NCBI GenBank assembly: GCA_007136095.1 | Contig: SLHP01000132.1 | Location: 1-39,852, forward strand | DNA: 39,852 nt | Origin: Nitriliruptoraceae bacterium | GTDB taxonomy: Bacteria; Actinomycetota; Nitriliruptoria; Nitriliruptorales; Nitriliruptoraceae | Direction: 5' to 3' | In this document: piece after piece, positions 1 to 7,324 of the stretch | How the letters are laid out: each line of letters starts with the position of its first letter | Position numbering within the stretch: position 1 is the first letter of the stretch | Notes under the pieces: generated by a model | Told to the model about the DNA's origin: nothing | The model's input: the letters and a program-made list of their open reading frames with translations, nothing else | Database searches by the model: none | Position numbers and translations under genes: made by a program

Positions 1-197
1 CACCGGCACCGTCCGTTCCATAAAGGTTGATGGCCGACGGTATCCGCGCCGCGAGCATGAGTTCGATCGCAGCTCGAGACCGAGGCCACATCTGGAGGTG
101 ACGAGCGTGATGTTCTCCACAGGGGCCGAACCGTTGACGCAACTGCAGCAATGGCGACAAGTTACCTTGCCCTCGCCTCCGGCACGGGATACCTTCC

Positions 198-431
198 GTG
201 GACATCGACGCTCCGATCGTGCTGCATAGCGCAGCCAGGCACGGCATCGCCGAAGCCGATGCGTTGCATGCCTGGGCGTTCGCGATCGACGTCTACGACC
301 TCGGCGGAGGCATGGTCATGTACATCGGTCCCGACCGCGCCGGAAACCTGACCGAGATCGGCGTCGTGGACTGGCATGACGATGTGGCCATCGTGCATGC
401 GATGCGCGCTCGACCGAGGTTCCTGAGGTGA
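198..431 (+). CDS. Small toxin-like protein of a putative toxin-antitoxin pair
   Basis: This encodes a 77-residue protein of unknown function. It starts at GTG 198 and ends 4 bases before the ATG of the next gene. The sequence has a His-Gly segment near the N-terminus (SAARHGIAEADALHAW), a central strand pair with MYIGPDRAGN, and an ending VHAMRARPRFL. Short actinobacterial proteins with this IGPD / VVD / IHAMRAR layout are commonly found directly before a small helix-turn-helix protein, as here. That recollection of context, plus the tight spacing, is why I suggest the toxin half of a type II module. No catalytic residue can be assigned and no Shine-Dalgarno sequence is obvious before the GTG. 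It could equally be an ordinary small conserved protein. Confidence 0.55.
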   Translation: MDIDAPIVLHSAARHGIAEADALHAWAFAIDVYDLGGGMVMYIGPDRAGNLTEIGVVDWHDDVAIVHAMRARPRFLR

Positions 432-435
432 TGTG

Positions 436-705
436 ATGCCGCGATCGATCGATGACCTGATCTCCCAGGCCGCCGAACTCGCCGATGAGTTCGAGCGCTA
501 CGAGCCGCGCGAAGCCGACCGAGTCGAGCCGGCCCTGCTCGCGCTTCGACGTGCCGTCTATCGCCGTGCGCTCGTCGAGCAGGAGATCTTGGAGCAGGTC
601 CGGCGCGCCCGCGAGGCAGGATGGTCGTGGACCAAGGTCGGAGAGCAGCTCGGCACGAGCGGCGAAGCCGCGCGTCAGCGCTACAGCGACCGGGTCGACG
701 CCTGA
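436..705 (+). CDS. Small helix-turn-helix protein, putative antitoxin
   Basis: The product is an 89-residue protein. Its N-terminal half (residues about 3-60) is a charged helical segment rich in Glu and Arg. Its C-terminal third reads as a helix-turn-helix (residues about 61-85, containing GWSWTKVGEQLGTSGEAARQ), like the DNA-binding end of sigma-70 region 4 or small transcription regulators. ATG 436 is chosen over GTG 433 because GAGGTG at 425-430 sits 5 nt upstream of the ATG and only 2 nt from the GTG. The preceding gene stops at 431, so the two are co-transcribed and probably translationally coupled. Antitoxins usually carry the DNA-binding domain and repress their own operon. That role is inferred. 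Confidence 0.6.
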   Translation: MPRSIDDLISQAAELADEFERYEPREADRVEPALLALRRAVYRRALVEQEILEQVRRAREAGWSWTKVGEQLGTSGEAARQRYSDRVDA

Positions 706-792
706 CCGATGCCTGGATGCACTGATGGGCTTGGTGATCGACTCCCTCACTGCCGTGCGAACAGCACCCCCGCTACTGCACGCCGGCTGACG

Positions 793-1466
793 TCAGGGAG
801 CCGCCATCGCATTCCGGACGGTCGCAACGAAAGCCGCGTGGAGGCGGTCGTCGCCGGTGACCTCCGGGTGGAAGCTGGTCGCCAGCAACGGTCCCTGGCG
901 GACCACGACGGGGTAGCCGTCGACCTCGGCCAGGACCTCGACGTCGTCCGCCAGCACCTGCTCGACACGCGGCGCACGGATGAAGGCGACGTCCAGCGGG
1001 CCCCCGTCGATCCCGGCCACCTCGATCCGGGTGTCGAAGGAGTCCAGTTGCCGGCCGAAGGCGTTGCGGCGGGTCCGCACGTGCAGACCGCCGATCACCG
1101 GCTGCTCGACGTCCTGATCCAACTCGTCGGACAACAGGATCATCCCGGCACAGGTCCCGAACGTCGGCATGCCGGCCGCGACCCGGGCGCGCAGTGGTTC
1201 CAGCACCTCGAAGCGGGTGAGCAGCTTGCCGATCGTGGTCGACTCACCGCCGGGCACGATCAGCCCGTCGACACCATCGAGGTCGGTCGCGGTGCGGACC
1301 TGCGCCGCGTTGGCGCCACAACGGCGCAGCGCGCGGAGATGCTCGAGCACATCGCCCTGCAGGGCGAGGACCCCGATCGTGGGTGCCTCGTCCGACCACT
1401 CGGGATCGGGAAGCCGGCCCGTCAGCCGCTCCCCCGGCGTCCACCGAGGTGCAACGAAACGGCCAC

Positions 1467-1470
<4 letters not shown>
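793..1470 (-). CDS. pdxT: Pyridoxal 5'-phosphate synthase glutaminase subunit PdxT
   Basis: This is the glutaminase of the ribose-5-phosphate-dependent PLP synthase. It hydrolyses glutamine and passes ammonia to PdxS. The 225-residue sequence has the class I-type triad: Cys107 in FGTCAGM, then His201 and Glu203 in SFHPEV. It also has the GGES loop near residue 74 and the conserved [10 protein letters not shown] strand. That strand starts only at residue 31, so about 30 residues precede the usual N-terminus of the family. GTG 1470 is nevertheless favoured because it overlaps the pdxS stop as GTGA, and no later ATG or GTG occurs before the conserved strand. It is the last gene of the minus-strand run. 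The convergent small HTH gene ends at 705. Confidence 0.95.
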
Positions 1471-2378
<908 letters not shown>

Positions 2379-2416
2379 CGTGGACTCCGAACGTTCGTGG
2401 TTCCAGAAGCTTGGGG

Positions 2417-2466
2417 AGGCAGGTCGCCCGGTTGGTCGAGACAGCCAGGAACGGGCGCTCCTGCCT
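2417..2466 (-). terminator. Hairpin between the DUF3048 gene and pdxS
   Basis: A 7-bp arm (2417-2423 with 2460-2466) and a 6-bp arm (2425-2430, CGCCCG, with 2452-2457, CGGGCG) are separated by a one- or two-base internal loop and close a 21-nt loop. It begins about 53 nt after the stop of the minus-strand DUF3048 gene and lies about 40 nt before the pdxS GTG. It may terminate the upstream transcript or be a 5' leader structure of pdxST. There is no U-tract, as is common in high-GC actinobacteria, so termination is an inference. Confidence 0.4.
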
Positions 2467-2519
2467 GCTCAGCGTACTGCCTCACCGTCCGAGGATGAAC
2501 GCGTGTCGGAGCGACCCGA

Positions 2520-3656
2520 TCACCCGATCTGCGGGGGCATATCGGACGCCGACGGCAGGTGGAGCCAGGTCGGCCCGGGCTTGAACGGGAACGGTTCGCC
2601 GTCCTCGGTGAGCAGTTCGATGTCGGCATCGGCCGACGGCTTGCGCCAGGTCGCCTCGTAGCGGTTGCCGTCGCGCAGCACGATGGCACGTGCGCCATCG
2701 GTCACCACGTCGGTCTCCGGGCACCGCGCCCCGTAGCAGTTGGGTTCCCCGAGGTAGTGGCGGGTCGCGAGCACCACGACGTTGGCCGCACCGATCGTGT
2801 CGGGTCCGGTCACCACGAACGGCGCACCGTTCTGAAAGCGGCGGTAGACGCCCTCGTCGGCGTCGTACTCCCAGCCGGTCCGGTAGCTACTGGACAGCCG
2901 GATGTCGATCTGGCCACCGGGGTCCGCACACGCATCGTCCTGGTCCGGCGGGCACGCGACCTCGCCGTTCGGCGGCTCTTGGTCGAACACCCACCCGACG
3001 TCCTCGACCGGCTCCGCATCACGGCCGATGGCCGCGTCCAGTGCCTGCGGCAGCCGGTTGTAGAGGTTGTGCGGTGCCCGACGCTCACCCAGGCGGTAGA
3101 AGCCCGGCCCGCCCTCCGCGATGCGGATCGCTGACGTGTTGGCCAACAGATTCTGGACCTCGGGCCGCGCCCCGGAGTAGACGAACCCCGAACGGCCATA
3201 GCTGGCAACCAACTGGGCATCGACGGGACGCGCCGAGCGGGTCGGCCCCACGTCGTCGGGGATCTCCGTCTGGTAGAGCGCCATGAAGCGGGTCACTCCG
3301 GCTTCAACGACCTCCTCGATGACCACGTCCGCGGCCTCCAGACCCGACTGCGGCCGCGACTGGGGCGAGTTCTCGATCTTGACGATCATGATCGGCCGCT
3401 CGAGGACCTCCTCATCGACCTGCTCGCCCGTCAGGACCGCCGCCGGGCCGGGCTCCGGCTCCGGCTCGGGCTCCGGCTCCGGCTCAGGCTCCGGCTCGGG
3501 CTCCGGTTCGGGCTCCGGCTCCGGTTCGGGCTCCGGCTCCTCGACGGCGGTGGTCTCCTCCGGCTCGTCCGAGGAGCATGCCACCAGTCCGAGCGCTCCG
3601 ATCACCAGTACCACCAGCACCACCAGCAACCATCGCATCCGACCCACCATGGTCAT
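2520..3656 (-). CDS. DUF3048-family lipoprotein with (Glu-Pro) stalk
   Basis: This is an exported lipoprotein of 378 residues. The N-terminus (MRWLLVVLVVLVIGALGLVAC) is a signal peptide ending in the lipobox LVAC, so Cys27 should be lipidated. A low-complexity stalk of alternating Glu-Pro follows (residues about 39-68). The rest resembles DUF3048/YerB proteins, with conserved blocks such as PIMIVKIENSPQSRPQSGL, TRFMALYQ, GPTRSARPVD and APHNLY. The function of the family is not established; it is extracytoplasmic. Three in-frame ATGs lie within seven codons. GGAG upstream is 2-3 nt from the first (3656) and 8 nt from the second (3650), so 3650 is equally possible. It sits between pimA and pdxS on the same strand, but long gaps suggest its own promoter. 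Confidence 0.85.
   Translation of the reverse strand: MTMVGRMRWLLVVLVVLVIGALGLVACSSDEPEETTAVEEPEPEPEPEPEPEPEPEPEPEPEPEPEPEPGPAAVLTGEQVDEEVLERPIMIVKIENSPQSRPQSGLEAADVVIEEVVEAGVTRFMALYQTEIPDDVGPTRSARPVDAQLVASYGRSGFVYSGARPEVQNLLANTSAIRIAEGGPGFYRLGERRAPHNLYNRLPQALDAAIGRDAEPVEDVGWVFDQEPPNGEVACPPDQDDACADPGGQIDIRLSSSYRTGWEYDADEGVYRRFQNGAPFVVTGPDTIGAANVVVLATRHYLGEPNCYGARCPETDVVTDGARAIVLRDGNRYEATWRKPSADADIELLTEDGEPFPFKPGPTWLHLPSASDMPPQIG
3451..3540 (-). repeat. Fifteen tandem hexamers encoding Glu-Pro
   Basis: Fifteen copies of a GG(C/T)TC(C/G/A) hexamer are read on the minus strand as GAGCCG-type codons and give (Glu-Pro)15. Third positions vary between units, so selection acts on the peptide rather than on exact DNA copies, although slippage could change the unit number. 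The array forms the spacer between the lipidated Cys and the DUF3048 domain. Confidence 0.9.
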
Positions 3657-3699
3657 CGCTCCGCTCTCTGCAGATCACATCGGGACACGGTCGGGCGAG

Positions 3700-3705
3700 A
3701 GGATA
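3700..3705 (-). promoter_or_regulatory. Possible -10 element for the DUF3048 lipoprotein gene
   Basis: TATCCT on the minus strand lies 43 nt upstream of the first ATG of the lipoprotein gene and fits the actinobacterial TANNNT -10 pattern. No convincing -35 is seen, so this is a weak prediction. Confidence 0.3.
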
Positions 3706-3760
3706 CGGCCACCGGACACCGGGGTCGTGCAAGCGCACCCAGGTCCGGTGGCGAGGGGTG

Positions 3761-4837
3761 TCACCCCCGCGCAACCGCGTCGAGGTAGCACGCCCGGACC
3801 TCGTCAGCGACGACCGGCCAGTCGTAGCGGGACACGGTGCGCCGGCCTTCCACCGCGGCGGCGTGGCGCAACGCCGGGTTGTCGATCATCACACCGATCG
3901 CCTCCGCCAACGGTGCGGGTTCACCCGGTGGAACCAGACGGCCCTGCCGCCCGTCGGTCATGACACTGCGGTAGCCGGGGATATCGGACGCGACCACCGC
4001 TCGCCCGGCCGCCATCGCCTCCAACAGCACGATCCCGAACGATTCTCCACCGACCGCTGGCGACACGAACAGGTCGCAGGCGGCGAACACGCCGGGCAGA
4101 TCCTCGTTGCCGAGCCGGCCGAGGAACACGACATCCGCCCGCAGGCGTGCCGGTAGCAGCGACTGGCAGTGCTCCCGCTCGCTGCCCTCCCCCACGACCA
4201 GCAGCCGGAGGTCCGGGTGCCGACTCTTGAGCAGGGTGAACGCCCGGACCAGGTTCACCAGTCCCTTGCGGGGCTCCAGGCGACCGACGAACAGCAGGGT
4301 CGGCCGGGACGGATCGGCGACGTTGGGGAGCGGTTCCGCGTCGGCGAACCGGGCCACCTCGACGCCGTTGGGGACGATGGTGAACCGGCCACGCGGCACA
4401 CCGAGCGCATCCGCGTGGTAGGCGGCTGCGGCCTCGCTGACAGCCAGCATGCCGGACAGGCCGGCAACGACCCGCCGCCCGATCGGCCGCGCGATCCGGT
4501 AGAGCCGACGTCGATCCGACCACGCGTGGAACGTCGCGACGACCGGCGCGACGTCGGACGTCGCGGCGGCCAGACCGATCCACGGCACGAGCGGTTCGTG
4601 GACGTGGATGACATCCGGCACCGCAGCCTCAAGCTGTTCCCGCAGGCGTCGGCCCGCCGTCGGACCGAGGCCGATCGGCGCCACCGAACCGTTGAACGGC
4701 ACCTTGACGGCACGGCCCGGACCCAGGACCTCGACGTCATCGCCGCCGGCCCGCAGGGTCGCCGCCAACTGGTCGACGTGGGCCTGGACACCGCCCGGGA
4801 TCTGCAGGTCGTAGGGCGAGACGAGCGCGACCTTCAT
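3761..4837 (-). CDS. pimA: Phosphatidylinositol alpha-mannosyltransferase PimA (GT4)
   Basis: PimA transfers the first mannose from GDP-mannose to phosphatidylinositol at the inner face of the membrane. The 358-residue protein has the GT4 GT-B signature: VSPYDLQIPGGVQAHV at the N-terminus (nucleotide/acceptor loop), VIHVHEPLVP with the catalytic-region His, FVGRLEPRKG at the start of the donor-binding domain, and GGESFGIVLLEAMAAG carrying the conserved Glu pair. ATG 4837 is chosen over GTG 4840 because GGAG is 5 nt from the ATG and only 2 nt from the GTG. The ATG shares one base with the stop of the acyltransferase gene (TGATG). Linkage to pgsA and the acyltransferase strongly supports PimA over other GT4 enzymes. 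Confidence 0.9.
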   Translation of the reverse strand: MKVALVSPYDLQIPGGVQAHVDQLAATLRAGGDDVEVLGPGRAVKVPFNGSVAPIGLGPTAGRRLREQLEAAVPDVIHVHEPLVPWIGLAAATSDVAPVVATFHAWSDRRRLYRIARPIGRRVVAGLSGMLAVSEAAAAYHADALGVPRGRFTIVPNGVEVARFADAEPLPNVADPSRPTLLFVGRLEPRKGLVNLVRAFTLLKSRHPDLRLLVVGEGSEREHCQSLLPARLRADVVFLGRLGNEDLPGVFAACDLFVSPAVGGESFGIVLLEAMAAGRAVVASDIPGYRSVMTDGRQGRLVPPGEPAPLAEAIGVMIDNPALRHAAAVEGRRTVSRYDWPVVADEVRACYLDAVARG

Positions 4838-5856
4838 CACTGCTCCTGGTCCGGGGCCGTGGCACGCCGGTCTGCGCGCGCGAGTTCCCGCCAGTCCTCA
4901 CCCCGACGCCAGGCATGGACGACCGGGTGGTCTGGCTCCCGATCCCGCAGCCAGTTGCGCACGAACACGTGCCACTGCTCGGGGAACCGACGGATCAGGC
5001 GTTCGAGCTCGGTGGCGATCCGCTGCGTACCGTCGTACACCGACAGCTCCGCCACCTCGATCGGTGCGTACACGACGCCGTAGAACCCGTCCCCCTGGGT
5101 CATGAACGCCCCGATCGACACGTCGCGCCCCGTGCGCCGCGCGAGCACGGCCGTGCCCGGCGGCAGCCGGCAGGGCTCGCCGAAGAACTCGACGATCGGG
5201 CCCTTGCGGGTCAGATCACGGTCCGCGAGCAGGGTGGCGAGCTGGCCCTGTTCGGTGATCCGCGCCTCGAGCTGCTCGAGCATGTTGCCACCCCGGACCA
5301 GCGGGATCACGTCGATGCCCGCCTGCTGGCGCAGGCGCACGAACCGTTCGAACAGCGGCCGGGGCTCGACGACCTCGGCGACGACCACCATGCCCCAGTT
5401 GCGTTGCGCGGTGAAGAACGCGCCGACGTCCCAGGAACCGAGGTGCCCGGTGGCGAACAGGCCACCTCTGCCGCTGTCGCGGACCGCGTCGATGTGGTGC
5501 AACCCCTCGGCCGGCGTGTCACGGACGATCGCCGCGCCATCCATCGTGTGCAGACGGAAGCTGTCCAGCCAGTAGCGCGCATACGAGACGTAGGCGGCCC
5601 GGACCAGATCCCGCAGGTCAGCCGGTGAGGCGTCCGGCACGACCCGTCGCAGGTTGCGTCGCACCTGGTCACGCTGCCGTGGGTTCGCAGCCGTGAACCA
5701 CGCCCGTCCGATGCGCTCAGGCAGGTGGCGGGCAACCCGGTCGGGGGTACGCGCGGCACCTTCCCACACGGCCAGGTAGCCCCAGTAGCTGAGGCGTTGC
5801 GACCAGGTCGCCGGCGGTGGTGGCGGCAGCGCATCCAGCGACGCCTCCGACTTCAC
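4837..5856 (-). CDS. PatA-like phosphatidylinositol mannoside acyltransferase (HtrB/LpxL fold)
   Basis: This is a lysophospholipid-type acyltransferase of 339 residues, expected to transfer an acyl chain from acyl-CoA to PIM at the cytoplasmic membrane. The family HX4(D/E) motif is visible as GHLGSWD (residues about 137-143), followed by the LVRGGNMLEQL and LLADRDLTRKGPIVEFFGEP segments typical of LpxL/HtrB/PatA proteins. A Pro-rich N-terminus (PPPPPATW) precedes an amphipathic helix. Start GTG 5856 overlaps the pgsA stop (GTGA), and its own stop overlaps the pimA start. The order pgsA-acyltransferase-pimA is the mycobacterial PIM operon order, which is the main reason for choosing PatA over a lipid A-type enzyme. 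Confidence 0.88.
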   Translation of the reverse strand: MKSEASLDALPPPPPATWSQRLSYWGYLAVWEGAARTPDRVARHLPERIGRAWFTAANPRQRDQVRRNLRRVVPDASPADLRDLVRAAYVSYARYWLDSFRLHTMDGAAIVRDTPAEGLHHIDAVRDSGRGGLFATGHLGSWDVGAFFTAQRNWGMVVVAEVVEPRPLFERFVRLRQQAGIDVIPLVRGGNMLEQLEARITEQGQLATLLADRDLTRKGPIVEFFGEPCRLPPGTAVLARRTGRDVSIGAFMTQGDGFYGVVYAPIEVAELSVYDGTQRIATELERLIRRFPEQWHVFVRNWLRDREPDHPVVHAWRRGEDWRELARADRRATAPDQEQ

Positions 5857-6629
5857 GACGAGGCACCCGTCGACCCGGCACCCGTCGACCCGACACCCGT
5901 CGACCCAGAGCCCGACGGCTCAGCGTCCTGGTGCTGCCGCTGCGCCTCCTGGTAGTTCTGTTCGCCGTAGAACCCACGCGCAGCCCGCTTGAACGCCCGG
6001 CTCCACGCATGGTCCTGCAGGGTCAGCGCGACCAGTTCCTCGGGGAGGTCCCGGGCGATCTGACACCACACGTGGTGGACCCGCTGGATCACGGTCACCG
6101 CGCCTCCGACCGCCAACAACCACAGGACCGGCTCCAGCAACCACCGGTGGAAGATGAGGCCGAACATCAACAGCACGGCCCGCTCGGCGCGTTCCATGAT
6201 CCCGACCGAACAGTCCAGGTCGATCGCCTCGGCCTTGGCACGGACGTAGCTGGTGACCTGGGCGGCCACGAGCGCGACGAGGATCAGGATGAACAGCCGT
6301 GGCTCGTCACGCAGCCACCACGCCATCCCCCCGAGGATCAGCCCGTCGGACACCCGGTCGGTCACCGAGTCGTAGAAGCTGCCGAACGGGGTGGCTCGCC
6401 CCGACGCCCGGGCGACGGCCCCGTCGAAGGTGTCCATCAGCCCGCCGGCGACCAGGATCCATCCGCCGACGACGGGACGGCCCGTGGCGACGATGGCGGT
6501 GGCGGCAGCGGTCAGTACCAGGCCGAGCGTCGTGATCGCGTTCGGGGTGATCCCCGTGCGTGACAGTCCGCGACCGATCGGCGCGGTGACGGCGTCACCG
6601 TACGCAGGGAACTTCGACCGGAACGTCAC
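5853..6629 (-). CDS. pgsA: CDP-alcohol phosphatidyltransferase, probable phosphatidylinositol(-phosphate) synthase
   Basis: This integral membrane enzyme joins a CDP-diacylglycerol lipid to an alcohol. In this operon the alcohol is probably inositol 1-phosphate, giving the precursor of PIM. The CDP-alcohol signature is complete: MDTFDGAVARASGRATPFG continuing to FYDSVTDR (D-x2-D-G-x2-A-R-x8-G-x3-D-x3-D, residues about 65-87). At least four hydrophobic segments follow. The 258 residues end in a Gly-Ser-Thr repeat tail (residues about 241-258) encoded by a 15-bp tandem repeat, which is not part of the enzyme fold. GTG 6629 has GAGG five bases upstream. About 128 bp separate it from the HIT gene, while the acyltransferase overlaps its stop by 4 nt. 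Confidence 0.9.
   Translation of the reverse strand: MTFRSKFPAYGDAVTAPIGRGLSRTGITPNAITTLGLVLTAAATAIVATGRPVVGGWILVAGGLMDTFDGAVARASGRATPFGSFYDSVTDRVSDGLILGGMAWWLRDEPRLFILILVALVAAQVTSYVRAKAEAIDLDCSVGIMERAERAVLLMFGLIFHRWLLEPVLWLLAVGGAVTVIQRVHHVWCQIARDLPEELVALTLQDHAWSRAFKRAARGFYGEQNYQEAQRQHQDAEPSGSGSTGVGSTGAGSTGASS
5863..5907 (-). repeat. Three 15-bp tandem repeats at the end of pgsA
   Basis: Units at 5863-5877 and 5878-5892 are identical (GCACCCGTCGACCCG on the plus strand). The third, 5893-5907, differs at its first and last bases. Read on the minus strand they give repeated Gly-Ser-Thr-Gly-(Val/Ala). The array ends 7 nt before the GTG start of the acyltransferase gene, so it also forms the DNA just upstream of that start. 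Confidence 0.9.
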
Positions 6630-6757
6630 CGCTACCTCGAGGTCATCGGGGGGTCTGGATCATCGACCGGAACGGACATGCGCGACCCCCGAGCAGGGCT
6701 TCCACGCTACCAACGTGGCCGGTGGGAAGGTACGACCGGACGGCCCAGGGCCCAGGG

Positions 6758-7321
6758 TCAGGCGAACCCCGGTGCCATCACGTCGTAGACCTCCTCCAAC
6801 GCCTGGGGCAGGACGCGTGACGCCCCCACCGCGCTGATGAAGTTGGTGTCGCCGATCCAGCGGGGCACGGCGTGGAGATGGACGTGTTCGGCGATCCCCG
6901 CACCGCCGGCCGCACCGAGGTTCATCCCGAGGTTGACGCCCTGGGCGTGGACGCGCTCCTTGAGCACCCTGACGGCCCGGCGACCGAACGCCCACATCTC
7001 GGCCGCGATCGGCTCATCCAGATCCTCGAGGTCGGCGACGTGGTCGTAGGGCACGACCATCAGGTGGCCGGGGTTGTACGGATAGGCGTTGAAGATCACG
7101 AACGTGTGCTCGCCGCGGGCGACGATGAGCGATCCGCGGTCCCGTTCCGGTCCGCGGGCGGGGATCACGCAGAACGGGCAGCCATCGATCGGGTCGTCGC
7201 CGACGAGGTAGCCGTACCGCCACGGCGCCCACAACCGCTGCAGCCCGTCGACCGCCATCCCGGGTTGGTCGGACCGCGCGTCACGGCCGACCTCGCCGAC
7301 ATGTTCCTCGTCGCCCATCAT
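6758..7321 (-). CDS. HIT-domain protein, Ap4A phosphorylase/hydrolase type
   Basis: This histidine-triad nucleotide-binding protein has 187 residues. The catalytic triad motif is EHVHLHAVPRW (residues about 144-154). Upstream are LWAPWRYGYL and the zinc-type pair CPFC (residues about 48-51), both typical of the actinobacterial HIT/Ap4A phosphorylase group that sits next to thrS and pgsA. It probably acts on dinucleoside polyphosphates such as Ap4A, which threonyl-tRNA synthetase can produce; the link is attractive but inferred. It starts 3 nt after the thrS stop. Two adjacent ATGs (7321, 7318) are both possible. The first 28 residues are a variable acidic leader. Confidence 0.88.
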   Translation of the reverse strand: MMGDEEHVGEVGRDARSDQPGMAVDGLQRLWAPWRYGYLVGDDPIDGCPFCVIPARGPERDRGSLIVARGEHTFVIFNAYPYNPGHLMVVPYDHVADLEDLDEPIAAEMWAFGRRAVRVLKERVHAQGVNLGMNLGAAGGAGIAEHVHLHAVPRWIGDTNFISAVGASRVLPQALEEVYDVMAPGFA

Positions 7322-7324
7322 CGA

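Noticed and set aside
3445-3545. A CRISPR-like array
   Set aside because: The units are 6-bp codon pairs with no spacers. They encode Glu-Pro in a lipoprotein.
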